A DNA stretch of 64,000 nt from Streptomyces luomodiensis (GTDB lineage: Bacteria; Actinomycetota; Actinomycetes; Streptomycetales; Streptomycetaceae), in NCBI RefSeq assembly GCF_031679605.1, contig NZ_CP117522.1:3100001-3164000 (forward strand), given 5' to 3'. The translations under genes were made by a program, and so were the position numbers. Below, piece by piece: positions 54,032 to 62,122 of this stretch. How positions within the stretch are numbered: position 1 is the stretch's first letter; the number at the start of each line of letters is the position of its first letter. A model generated the notes under the pieces. That model worked only from the letters and a program-made list of their open reading frames with translations, ran no database searches and was not told the DNA's origin.

Positions 54032-55170
54032 TCACCGAAGCACCATCAGCAGACGAGCTGCGCCACCACATGGCCGACCAACTGGTAAGGGCCGGGCACA
54101 TCCGGTCCAAGCCATGGCGCGCCGCCTTCCTCAGCGTCCCCCGCCACGAGTTCGTCCCCGACTTCACCATCCGGGCGCAAGGCAGCCTGCACCGGTACAG
54201 CCAGGGAGACCCCGCATGGCTGGCCGCGGCCTACCAGGACGCCTCCCTGCTGACCCAGTTCGACCAGGACGGCACCGCCACCAGCTCGTCCACGCAGCCC
54301 TCCCTCATGGCCCAGATGCTCGAGGCCCTCGACGCCCGGGACGGGGACACCGTGCTGGAGATCGGCGCGGGCACCGGATACAACGCCGCCCTGCTCTCCC
54401 ACCGCCTCGGTGCCGCCAACGTCGTAACGGTCGACGTCGATCCCGACCTGGTGGCCGCCGCGCGGACCCGCCTGCGGAAGGCCGGCTACGAGCCCACCCT
54501 GATCGCGGGGGACGGGATGGCCGGCTACCCGGACCGCGCACCGTACGATCGGCTGCTGGCGACCTGCGGAGTCGGCCGGATCCCGACCCCCTGGCGGGAG
54601 CAACTCCGCCCCGGCGGGGGCATCGTGGCCAACATCGGCTGCGCCATCGCGCGCCTGGTGCTCGACACCAGCCACTCCGCCAGCGGCCGCTTCCTCCCCG
54701 GCCTGGCCACCTTCATCACAGCCCGGCCGACCCCCGACACCGTGGGCACCACCGCGAAGCGACTCGTGCAGCCGCTGCTGACGTGGTCCGGCGAGACACG
54801 GGAGATCACCGTCCCGGCGAGCCTGGACGTGCCGGTCGTGCAGCTGCTGTCCTCGCTGGCGCACCCTGCGGTGACCGACTTCACTCTGGTCGACGAGGAA
54901 GGCCGGCAGATCCGGTGCCTGTACGACCCGGACACCTCGTCGTGGGCGCGGATCACCTTGACCGGAGTGACGACCGCTCGGCTCGATCACGGGGGACCCC
55001 GTGATCTGTGGGCCGAGCGGGAACCGCTGCTCACCCAGTGGCGGGATGCCGGGCGGCCGGGGCACGAGCGCTACGGCCTGACCGTCTCCCCGGACGGCGC
55101 GCATTCGCTGTGGCTGGACAAGCCGGATGGCGTGAGCTGGCAACTGCCGGACCAGGCACGGGGGATGTGA
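54028..55170 (+). CDS. tgmC: Graspetide-associated O-methyltransferase (PCMT-like, TgmC)
   Basis: The 380-residue product starts at GTG 54028. The core is a protein-L-isoaspartate methyltransferase fold: FVPDFTIRAQGS region, then SAM motif I VLEIGAGTGYNAAL, NVVTVDVDPDLVA and GDGMAGYP. A C-terminal domain of about 150 residues is specific for ATP-grasp-associated methyltransferases. Such enzymes methylate aspartate of ester-crosslinked RiPPs (graspetides), sometimes forming aspartimide. Here the ligase is destroyed and no precursor gene is seen, so the enzyme is an orphan or works on a product made elsewhere. Confidence 0.85.
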   Translation: MITEAPSADELRHHMADQLVRAGHIRSKPWRAAFLSVPRHEFVPDFTIRAQGSLHRYSQGDPAWLAAAYQDASLLTQFDQDGTATSSSTQPSLMAQMLEALDARDGDTVLEIGAGTGYNAALLSHRLGAANVVTVDVDPDLVAAARTRLRKAGYEPTLIAGDGMAGYPDRAPYDRLLATCGVGRIPTPWREQLRPGGGIVANIGCAIARLVLDTSHSASGRFLPGLATFITARPTPDTVGTTAKRLVQPLLTWSGETREITVPASLDVPVVQLLSSLAHPAVTDFTLVDEEGRQIRCLYDPDTSSWARITLTGVTTARLDHGGPRDLWAEREPLLTQWRDAGRPGHERYGLTVSPDGAHSLWLDKPDGVSWQLPDQARGM

Positions 55171-55174
55171 TCTT

Positions 55175-55285
55175 TGATGGGTGGGTCTGGCCGGGCCGGC
55201 ATCCTCGATCGTGGGAATCCAGTGCCGCCGGAAGTTCGGCCGCGTGAGGACCCCAGCGGCCCCGAGGGTCGCTGCGCGTGAAGTG
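55175..55285 (-). pseudogene. Scrap of a tyrosine-recombinase (integrase) gene
   Basis: Minus-strand codons read LTRPNFRRHWIPTIEDAG, preceded in another frame by SDPRGRWG. Together they resemble the segment of actinobacterial phage-type integrases just before the catalytic HxxR block. Only about 30 codons are present, with a frameshift. It supports an old mobile element in this block. Confidence 0.35.
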
Positions 55286-55417
55286 GGGATGTGAATGGCG
55301 TCGCCGCCACCACAGCCCTCGGCGCCGCCCGCCGCCGTGCAACTGATCGAGGACAGCGGCGGCAAGGCCCCGAGCCTGGCCAATGCAGCCTCGGGGCCGG
55401 CCGTAAGTCCGGCTGTC

Positions 55418-55834
55418 TCAGGTGGCGATGGTGAGGATCGCCGAGCCGGTGTACTGGTGCGCTGCGTTCTCGGCGTACAGCCGGAAGTAGAACGTCCGGC
55501 CCGCGGCCAGTTGGAACGTGAACGAGTTGCCGGTCAGCAGCGGTCCCGACACCCGGATGAAGCACGGACCGTCGGCGGTCGAGGGCCCGCCGCAGGACCC
55601 CTCGCGGTAGCCGGTCGTCACCGTGTCGGTCGGGTCCTTGGGGTCCCAGGTGACGGTCACCTGCTCGGTGGCCGCGTCATAGCTGTACGTCAGGCCGGTG
55701 GGCGCCGGCGCCGGCGCGGTCTGGGTGATACCGGTCGGCGCCGCTACCGCCGGGACGGCAGTCGCTCCCCCTGCTGCCGCCAGCGCGATGGCCACCGCAG
55801 CCGCGCGGCAGGCGATCCGTACTCGATCTCGCAT
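55418..55834 (-). CDS. Secreted fibronectin type III-like protein
   Basis: The 138-residue precursor starts at ATG 55834 behind GGAGGGGG. The signal peptide runs to about residue 32 (AVPAVAA). The mature part is a single FN3-like beta-sandwich (APTGLTYSYDAATEQVTVTW, TGYREGSCGG, FYFRLYAENAAHQYTG) with two cysteines. It probably binds a surface or carbohydrate. It lies between pseudogene fragments, so it may be a survivor of the decayed island. Confidence 0.75.
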   Translation of the reverse strand: MRDRVRIACRAAAVAIALAAAGGATAVPAVAAPTGITQTAPAPAPTGLTYSYDAATEQVTVTWDPKDPTDTVTTGYREGSCGGPSTADGPCFIRVSGPLLTGNSFTFQLAAGRTFYFRLYAENAAHQYTGSAILTIAT

Positions 55835-55934
55835 GTCCCCCTCCAGGATGTTGATCGACTCGAACGGCGGGACGGTACGGGCGCCGCCCCACCGCTTGGA
55901 TGACGGGCAGTGGGCGAGGGGATGGCGAACAGCT

Positions 55935-56112
55935 GAACACCCAGACCGTCTGGCCCCGCACCTGCTCGGCCGTCCCGCCCCGGCGGCCGGGCCCCAACCC
56001 ATCGGCACCAGCGTGTCGGTCAGGGGCGAGATGCCACGCTCGTAGCGGGAGACCTGCGCGTTCCGCCGGTTCGCGACCGCACTCGGCATCCCGTCCCAAG
56101 ACCTCGGCCTCA
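55935..56112 (-). pseudogene. Helix-turn-helix remnant, inverted relative to its likely partner
   Basis: On the minus strand the codons read GMPSAVANRRNAQVSRYERG, then ISPLTDTLV, which looks like the DNA-binding end of an XRE regulator. It then degenerates. The downstream plus-strand regulator at 56208 lacks exactly this part, so an inversion or a separate remnant is possible. No intact start or ribosome-binding site is present. Confidence 0.35.
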
Positions 56113-56207
56113 CCGAACCGCCTCGACACAGTGCGACAACTGGCCCCTATCCGAGCCTCCCTGCGCCTACGGTGGGGATTCCCGGGCACGAGGACGGTGA
56201 GGACGCG

Positions 56208-57243
56208 GTGAAGCGCAGGAAACTGCTCGCGAACCTGACGATCACAGCAGCGGCAGCCGCCGGCGTCCCCATCACCGGCACCGGCCACAGCAGCGCCGCC
56301 GAGGCCCGGCCAGGGGAACTCCTCGTCGCCGGACTGCGGGATGCGATGCTCGGCCTCGGCCCGCTCGGCGCGCCCCTCTCTCCGGACCACTTGCCTGGCG
56401 AACTGGCGCGGGCCGTCGCGCACTTCAACGCCTCCAGCTACGGCAGCCTCGCCGTCCGCCTCCCACGCCTCATCCCGGGCCGGGCACCAGGCCGGCGCCG
56501 AGTACCACGCCGTCCTCGCGCGCTGCTACCTCCTGGCCACCCGCGCCCTCATCAAGCTCGATGAACCGCAGCTCGGATGGATGGCCGCCGACCGCGCCCG
56601 CCGACTCGCCCTGGCCGGCGGCGCCCCACTCGACGTCGCCGAGGCCGCCCGACAACAGGCCGTGCTGGCCCGCCAGGCCGGATGGCATGACCAATCCCTC
56701 ACCCTCGCCCTGGCCGCCGCCGATGACCCCGCACTCCGCGAGGCTGGGACCATCGGCATCGCCCAGCGCGGCCTGCTCATCCAGTGCGCCGCGTACACCG
56801 TCGCCCACCAGCGCGACCAGGAAGGCATGCGCCGGCTCACCAAGGAGGCCGCCGCCATCGCCGACGAACTCGGCGGCATCACCCACCTGCGAGACACCGC
56901 CGGCGGCTTCAACGGCGCCACCGTCCAGCTGCATCTGATCTCGGCGGAGTACAAGGCCGGCGCCCCGTCAGCCGCCATCGCCGCCGCCGACGCCCTTCAC
57001 CCCATGACGCTGCCCACCGTCGAGCGCCGCGCCCTCTACTGGACCGACCGGGCCACCGCTTACGCCCAGTGGGGCCGCCGGGACCAGTGCATCGACGCGC
57101 TCCTGGAAGCCGAACGCTGCGCGGCTGAAGAGACCCACGCCCGCCCCGCGGTCAAGGCCATGCTGAACGGCCTACTCGTCTCCGGACGCACCACACCCGA
57201 GCTCCGCGGTCTCGCTGCTCGCGCCGGCGTCCTCACCACGTAG
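56208..57243 (+). pseudogene. Frameshifted XRE/TPR regulator lacking its DNA-binding domain
   Basis: From GTG 56208 the frame reads KRRKLLANLTITAAAAAGVP and HLPGELARAVAHFNASSYGS up to PRLI near 56475. It then shifts to another frame that continues GHQAGAEYHAVLARCYLLAT, GWMAADRARRLALAGG, RGLLIQCAAYTVAHQ, ETHARPAVKAMLNGLLVSGR and ends at TAG 57243. The two parts together match the linker and TPR sensor domain of Streptomyces XRE regulators, but the helix-turn-helix that should precede residue 1 is missing. A sequencing error could explain the frameshift but not the missing N-terminus. Confidence 0.8.
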
Positions 57244-57460
57244 GTGGCGGCGGCACCGACCTCCAGCACGGGTGCGCCACAGCCGGAGCCGACGGACGGC
57301 CCGAGCACGCCAGCTGCCCTTGCTCCCGACCGCCGACGACTCTGAAACGCATCGCCCCCTCTGCCTTCGGACCGGGGGGCTTTCCTCGTGTCAAGGAAGC
57401 GCGACGGCCCCCACCGGAATGGGGGCCGATCAGCCGTACCGGCGGAGCCGACCGCGGGTA

Positions 57461-57487
57461 CCGTTCTGAGTGTCGAAGTCAGAACGG
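57461..57487 (+). promoter_or_regulatory. Perfect inverted repeat overlapping the ribosome-binding site of the XRE gene
   Basis: CCGTTCTGA and TCAGAACGG, separated by 9 bases, end 8 bases before ATG 57496 and include the GGAG site. Binding here would block both transcription start and ribosome access, so autorepression by the XRE protein is inferred. An RNA hairpin is the alternative. Confidence 0.55.
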
Positions 57488-57495
57488 AGTTCAGC

Positions 57496-58707
57496 ATGCC
57501 ATACGGCAACGACGGACACACCGGCGGAATTGGACGGCGCATCGCCGAACTACGCGCCGTCCGCGGCTACTCACTACGACAGCTGGGGCAACGCTCGCAC
57601 GTCTCCGCTTCGATGCTCTCGATGATCGAGAAAGGGGACCGGAACGCCAGCGAGGAGATCGTGGCCGCAGTCGCCCGCGCCCTTGACGTAGGCGTCTCCA
57701 ACCTGCGCGGCCAGCCCTACCGCGAGCAGCTGCAACAGGACCGCATCGACCGCATGATCGAGCCGCTCGGCGGGGCCCTCGACAACTGGGACCTCGACCC
57801 CGACCCGGCCGCACCCCCACCGCGGCCGCTCGGCGAGCTACGCGCCGCCGTGACAGAGACAGTCCAGATGCGAGCAGCCGCAAACCTGGGCGGACTCGCC
57901 GAAAAGCTGCCATCCCTCATCGCCGAGATCCTCCACGCCATTCACCTCCAGGACCGTCCCGGGCGCGCACGCGAAGAGCTGCACGGGCTCCAGGCCGAGG
58001 CCGCCCGCGGCGTATGGCGGGTGGCGTACCGAGTCGGGGAGATGCATCTCGCCCGACTCGCGCTGTCCCGGATGGCTCAGGCCGCGGCTCAGTCCGGCGA
58101 CCCGCGGCAGGTGGCGGTCGAGCGCTGGATGCGCGCGCAGACCAGCGTGGAGAGCGGCCGACCTGGCATCGACACCGGGCTTCGGCTGGTGAACCACGCG
58201 CTCAAGGAGCTAGACGATGACGGCTCCCCTGGCACCCGGGCGGTGCGCGGAGCGCTGTATCTGAAGGGTTCCATTCTCGCGTCCCGCCGAGGGGACAAGG
58301 ACGGCTCCGACGCGTGGCTGGACGAAGCGCGCGGGATGGCGCAGGAAACGGGCGAGACGCGCGCCTACGAGCTGACGTTCGGGCCGACGAACGTGGAACT
58401 ACACGCGGTTGCCGCGGCGGCGGACAGGGACAAGCACGGGCTGGCGCTGAAGCGTGCGGCCAAGGTGGAGATCCCGGAGGACTACCCGCCGGGCCGGGCC
58501 GGGCACTTCTACATCGATCTGGCGAGGGCCCAGGTGTGGACTGCCCGCCACGAAGAGGCGTTCGCGTCCCTGGTCAAGGCCCGGGAGACGGCGCCGCAGA
58601 TGACGCGGCATCACCCGCAGGTGCACGAGACAGCGGCGGCGTTGCGTAGAGCACGTGCGAAGGTACCTGACCCGTTGCGCGAGTTCTCCCTGTGGTGCGG
58701 CGTGTAG
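57496..58707 (+). CDS. XRE family regulator with TPR-like sensor domain
   Basis: The 403-residue product starts at ATG 57496 with CGGAG 9-13 bases upstream. The helix-turn-helix (GRRIAELRAVRGYSLRQLGQ, then SASMLSMIEKGDRN) is followed by a helical domain ending in FGPTNVELHAVAAAAD, AGHFYIDLARAQ and EFSLWCGV. It is a paralogue of the regulator at 6771. It leads a run of five co-directional genes to 61266, the first of which starts 113 bases downstream. The perfect inverted repeat upstream is its likely operator. Confidence 0.88.
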   Translation: MPYGNDGHTGGIGRRIAELRAVRGYSLRQLGQRSHVSASMLSMIEKGDRNASEEIVAAVARALDVGVSNLRGQPYREQLQQDRIDRMIEPLGGALDNWDLDPDPAAPPPRPLGELRAAVTETVQMRAAANLGGLAEKLPSLIAEILHAIHLQDRPGRAREELHGLQAEAARGVWRVAYRVGEMHLARLALSRMAQAAAQSGDPRQVAVERWMRAQTSVESGRPGIDTGLRLVNHALKELDDDGSPGTRAVRGALYLKGSILASRRGDKDGSDAWLDEARGMAQETGETRAYELTFGPTNVELHAVAAAADRDKHGLALKRAAKVEIPEDYPPGRAGHFYIDLARAQVWTARHEEAFASLVKARETAPQMTRHHPQVHETAAALRRARAKVPDPLREFSLWCGV

Positions 58708-58820
58708 CGCGCCGATCACCCTAAGTCAAGGACCCTGGCGTTCACAGTCTGTGGACACCAGGGCCTTGCTGCGTAGGCACGATGTGACGGTCAGCACACA
58801 GACCGCGCATGGAGCCGACC

Positions 58821-59408
58821 ATGACGACCCGTACCCTGCCGTGGACACCGCCACCTGCTGTTGATGTCGAGGCGTTACCCGTGGGCAAATGGTGGGACGC
58901 CGTGCGGGCCGCACCCGTCGTCGGCGAACGCGCCCTCACGACGCTCGGTGACAAGACCGGCGCGGTGATCCAAGACCAGGGCGGCACCTTCTACTGGCTC
59001 GTCGCCGTGGGCTCGGCGACGAGCTGGAACCTGCGGCAGGTCCGCGTTCTCACCCGACTCACCGACGAACGCACCTACCTCGGAGTACCCCCCGCCTCCT
59101 GGACGAAGGGCCCCAAGACCCACTGGCGCGTACCCCTCGGCCCCAACCGCTACCTGACACACCCCTGGAAGCTGTGGGAAGTCCTGGCCGAGGCCGACCG
59201 CGCCGAGTACGGACGCAGGCCCAAGGGGCGCCAACTCTGCTACCACTGCCAGCTCCCCACCGACGAACCGATCCCGATCGAGGTGGCGGAAAGGGGCATG
59301 ACCGTCAGCACCTACGCCTGCCCCAACCACGCCCCGCTCTACCCCACAGGCCAGCACCCCCGAACCCTCACCAGCGCAACCGCAGCCGAGCACGAGGGGC
59401 ACCGATGA
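58821..59408 (+). CDS. Hypothetical protein with C-terminal Cys motif
   Basis: The 195-residue product starts at ATG 58821 behind GGAGCCGACC; ATG 58809 adds four residues. The middle has beta-rich KTGAVIQDQGGTFYWLVAVG and VRVLTRLTDERTYLGVP. The C-terminus has CYHC and a later CPNH, a likely zinc site. I recognise the type from small actinomycete operons led by XRE regulators, without known function. Its stop overlaps the next start (ATGA). Confidence 0.65.
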   Translation: MTTRTLPWTPPPAVDVEALPVGKWWDAVRAAPVVGERALTTLGDKTGAVIQDQGGTFYWLVAVGSATSWNLRQVRVLTRLTDERTYLGVPPASWTKGPKTHWRVPLGPNRYLTHPWKLWEVLAEADRAEYGRRPKGRQLCYHCQLPTDEPIPIEVAERGMTVSTYACPNHAPLYPTGQHPRTLTSATAAEHEGHR

Positions 59409-59749
59409 AGGGGCACCAGCCGGCCACCACGGCCCCGGGCCCGGCCGGCATCGACCCGGCCACCCTCACCCACGAACAACTCCAAGGCTGGCGCTGCGCC
59501 CTGTGCTGCGCGCTGCTCACCGGAGACCGCCCGCTCGGCACCGTCACCATCGGCGAGGGCCCCACACTCACCACCTACCCCCTGTGGGCGTGCAACCCCA
59601 ACTGCGCCACGGAGAGCGCCTGGCGCGCGGCCATCACGCACGCCGCGGGCTGCCAGGCATGCAGGACGGGTGAGTGCGAGACCGGCCAGCGCCTCCTGGA
59701 CACCTACTCAACAGCCATCCGGCAGGAGCACGCGAGAGGCGCCGGATGA
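59405..59749 (+). CDS. Hypothetical Cys-rich small protein
   Basis: The 114-residue product starts at ATG 59405, overlapping the previous stop. Eight cysteines are arranged as CALCC, CNPNC, CQAC and C near the end, suggesting one or two zinc ribbons. The helical tail has QRLLDTYSTAIRQEHARG. Its stop overlaps the next start, so it is tightly coupled. No function is known. Confidence 0.65.
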   Translation: MKGHQPATTAPGPAGIDPATLTHEQLQGWRCALCCALLTGDRPLGTVTIGEGPTLTTYPLWACNPNCATESAWRAAITHAAGCQACRTGECETGQRLLDTYSTAIRQEHARGAG

Positions 59750-59889
59750 GGCACCGCCGACAGCCCCCCACTGAACGAGCGGCGCTGTTCGCCTTCCGAG
59801 CCGCCCGGATGGGCCTGCTGCTCAGCGCGATCCCCGCACTGCCGGCGCTCGCGGTCCACCTCTGCGTGGCCGGGGACCCGGCCCGATAG
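59746..59889 (+). CDS. Very small membrane peptide
   Basis: The 47-residue product starts at ATG 59746 in an ATGA overlap. A basic start RHRRQPPTERA is followed by one hydrophobic segment (MGLLLSAIPALPALAVHLCV). The overlap and conserved direction argue that it is real. It could be a membrane partner of the neighbouring Cys-rich proteins. Confidence 0.55.
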   Translation: MRHRRQPPTERAALFAFRAARMGLLLSAIPALPALAVHLCVAGDPAR

Positions 59890-60087
59890 ACCGGGTGGGC
59901 CGCTGGTATTCCGGGCCCCCGTACCGGAAGCGACGGCGCCGGCGGCCCACTCTCCAAGACCCCCTGCCAGTCAGTAGCCGAGGAGCGGCCACGACAAGGC
60001 AGGGGCCGTGGGGCCTGGCAGGCCAGACCACCAGGCCAGGCGCCACCCCAGCAAGGCCAGACCAGGTCATCCGACATAGGAGGCAAT

Positions 60088-60558
60088 GTGACCGTCACCG
60101 TAGAACGGCCGCTCGGCACCGCCACCGACCCCAGGAAGCTCCTCAGCACAGATCTCCTCAACCGGCTCGCAGCGCGCATCGTGAAGGACCACGATGTCGC
60201 GCTGCCGCTCGCCGAGCGGATCACCGCCCAGACCGCGGCCTTCCTCGCCACCTCCGCCAACAACACCGGCCAGCCGCTGACGCCCAGCAAGGCCATCGAC
60301 ATCGGCTGGCACACCTTCATCCTCCACACCCACGACTACGCCGGCTTCTGCCAGCGCGTTGCGGGACACTTCATCCACCATGTCCCCACGGACCCGACGG
60401 AAGGCGAGCACGGCACAGCCGCGGCGGCGCGGCAGCGCACCCTCGACGCCATCGCGGCCGCCGGGTACGCGGTGGATGCCGAACTCTGGCCCGAAGCGGC
60501 CGACTGCAGCCAGTGCCACGCGGGCTGCAGCGACAGCCCCAACAGCGGCACGAGCTGA
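60088..60558 (+). CDS. GRDP-like protein with a Cys-rich C-terminal tail
   Basis: The 156-residue product starts at GTG 60088 behind AGGAGGCAAT. Residues 60-110 contain IDIGWHTFILHTHDYAGFCQ and GHFIHHVP, the WHxxIL...FC...HH pattern of the GRDP-like (PF07173-type) family of unknown function. The C-terminus ends in ADCSQCHAGCSDSPNSGTS, a short Cys/Ser-rich tail after an acidic helix, similar in layout to a RiPP leader plus core. The next gene is a methyltransferase. Peptide processing is only a hypothesis; a metal site is the alternative. Confidence 0.7.
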   Translation: MTVTVERPLGTATDPRKLLSTDLLNRLAARIVKDHDVALPLAERITAQTAAFLATSANNTGQPLTPSKAIDIGWHTFILHTHDYAGFCQRVAGHFIHHVPTDPTEGEHGTAAAARQRTLDAIAAAGYAVDAELWPEAADCSQCHAGCSDSPNSGTS

Positions 60559-60603
60559 CGTAAGCACGCCGCCGGGCGGCCGGCCCACAGGAACGGAGAG
60601 CGC

Positions 60604-61266
60604 ATGACGGAGACCGCCTGGGACACCTACGCGCAGCAAAAGCCCCAGCGACGGCCCGTGAACGCCGCCGGAGAGACGACGTGGTTCAACTGGACGCAGT
60701 ACCCCGACCACGGCCCCGGCGCCGAAATCCTCGGCACAAGCCCTGGCTCGGCGGTGCTGGAGCTCGGCTGCGGAAAGGGCGGCAACCTCGCACACGTCGC
60801 AACACTCGGCGCACGGGCCGTAGGTGTGGACCTGTCCCTGGCCCAGCTCAAGGCCGCCAGCGTCCGATGGGCCGACACCGTCCAGTTGGAACTGCACCAG
60901 GGGGACGCCCTCGACTTCCTGACCCACTGCACGCACACCTTCGACGCGGTGTTCTCCGTCTTCGGCGCGGTGTGGTTCACCGACCCTGCCCGCCTGCTGC
61001 CGGCGATTCATGAGCGCCTCCGTCCGGGCGGCGTGCTGGCTTTCTCCCAGCGCCCACCCGTCGAGGGCTGCTACGGCTGTCAGGCGTCGTACATCACCAG
61101 GTCCGAGGACGAGGACCCGCTGGTGGTGAAGCGGTGGGATTACGAACCACCGAGCTGGACGCAGATCCTGCGCGAGCACGGGTTCACCGACGCGACCGCG
61201 CGGGTGCTGCCTGCACCAGCTGGCTCTCGGAAGATCGGCACCATGCTCGTCCGCGCCACGGCCTGA
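60604..61266 (+). CDS. Class I SAM-dependent methyltransferase
   Basis: The 220-residue product starts at ATG 60604 behind GGAGAGCGC. SAM motif I is VLELGCGKGGNLAHVA, followed by AVGVDLSLAQL, then QGDALDFL and FDAVFSVFGAVWF and the LRPGGVLAFSQ strand typical of small-molecule methyltransferases. It ends the XRE-led gene run. Its substrate may be a product of the cluster or a protein from it; nothing in the sequence decides this. Confidence 0.85.
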   Translation: MTETAWDTYAQQKPQRRPVNAAGETTWFNWTQYPDHGPGAEILGTSPGSAVLELGCGKGGNLAHVATLGARAVGVDLSLAQLKAASVRWADTVQLELHQGDALDFLTHCTHTFDAVFSVFGAVWFTDPARLLPAIHERLRPGGVLAFSQRPPVEGCYGCQASYITRSEDEDPLVVKRWDYEPPSWTQILREHGFTDATARVLPAPAGSRKIGTMLVRATA

Positions 61267-61425
61267 GCCTGCCCACGGCCCCGCCCGTGCGTCGCCCCCG
61301 TGGCGCGCGGGCGGGGCCTCGCTCCGGTCGATCTTCCGCCCCTGTTCTGCTGCGCGTATCGCGTACGCGCCGGTAGTCGCTGACCGAGTCGGCACCTAGT
61401 TGGGCACTGCACGGACCAGCATGGC

Positions 61426-61600
61426 TCAAGGACCATCGTGGAACAGCCGGTACGAGGGGACGTCGAGGGCGCGGGCCAGGCGTGCGATCTGGTCGACAGA
61501 CGTGGGGTGCCTGCCGTTCTCGATAGGACTGATCGTCTTGTTGTCGATCCCGGCCCGCGTGCCCAACTGCATCTGCGTGAGCCTTACGTTTCTCCATACA
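61426..61600 (-). pseudogene. Truncated small XRE regulator
   Basis: Minus-strand codons read LTQMQLGTRAGIDNKTISPI, then ENGRHPTSVDQIARLARALD and VPSYRLFHDGP before TGA 61426. This is a clear helix-turn-helix end. Upstream of VRLTQ the sequence runs straight into a terminator hairpin (61602-61632), so the first 20 or so residues are missing. The usual Arg is Pro in KTISPIENG. Confidence 0.65.
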
Positions 61601-61601
61601 G

Positions 61602-61632
61602 GCGCCCCCGCCGGCAAACCCGGCGGGGGCGC
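61602..61632. terminator. Strong 13-bp hairpin
   Basis: GCGCCCCCGCCGG and CCGGCGGGGGCGC form a perfect stem with a CAAAC loop, followed by TCTCCC. It may terminate the plus-strand transcript from the methyltransferase operon, or a minus-strand one. Confidence 0.6.
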
Positions 61633-61829
61633 TCTCCCATGGTGTGAACCTCCCCGTTCAACGACCACGGGTCTGCCGAGGCAGGAATCGGCGACGCCGG
61701 ATCGAGAGCAGCGCCACCCCTCGGGGTCTCACTGTATGAAATCCGTACCCCCCCATCGCACATGGTTACATCCCGTTGCACAGCATGATCCTTTGGGGAT
61801 GTGGCATCTATGTGGCACCCAGACGAAAA

Positions 61830-61861
61830 CGGCCCCTCAACCCGGAGGAGTTAAGGGGCCG
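61830..61861 (-). terminator. Terminator downstream of tRNA-Val
   Basis: On the minus strand CGGCCCCTTAAC pairs with GTTGAGGGGCCG around an 8-base loop and is followed by TTTTCGTC. It lies 32 bases past the tRNA 3' end and is a good Rho-independent terminator for the tRNA transcript. Confidence 0.8.
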
Positions 61862-61892
61862 AACCGCAACTCTCACCTGCGGTCAGTCACTG

Positions 61893-61964
61893 TGGGCGCA
61901 GACGGGTTCGAACCGCCGACATCTGCCTTGTAAGGGCAGCGCTCTACCGCTGAGCTATGCGCCC
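61893..61964 (-). tRNA. tRNA-Val (anticodon UAC)
   Basis: The 72-base minus-strand sequence folds into a full cloverleaf: acceptor GGGCGCA/TGCGCCC, D-arm GCTCAGCGGTAGAGC, anticodon stem CTGCC-CTTACAA-GGCAG with anticodon TAC, and T-arm GGCGGTTCGAACCCGTC. CCA is not encoded. Its 3' end faces the decayed island to the left, which is the usual arrangement at integrase attachment sites, but no second copy of the tRNA 3' end was found in the window. Confidence 0.95.
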
Positions 61965-62122
61965 CTGGGGAGCTGTCAGCCTACAGGGTTCCTGGGGTGG
62001 TGCCGCAATCGTGGGGCTTGCCTGGGGAAGTCCGCAGATCGTGAACCGAACCGAGCACTGTGCTCGTCAGTGACGGGTGGGAGAATGACATTCGGACCTG
62101 GGCGATCCATCGGGAGCGGGAA

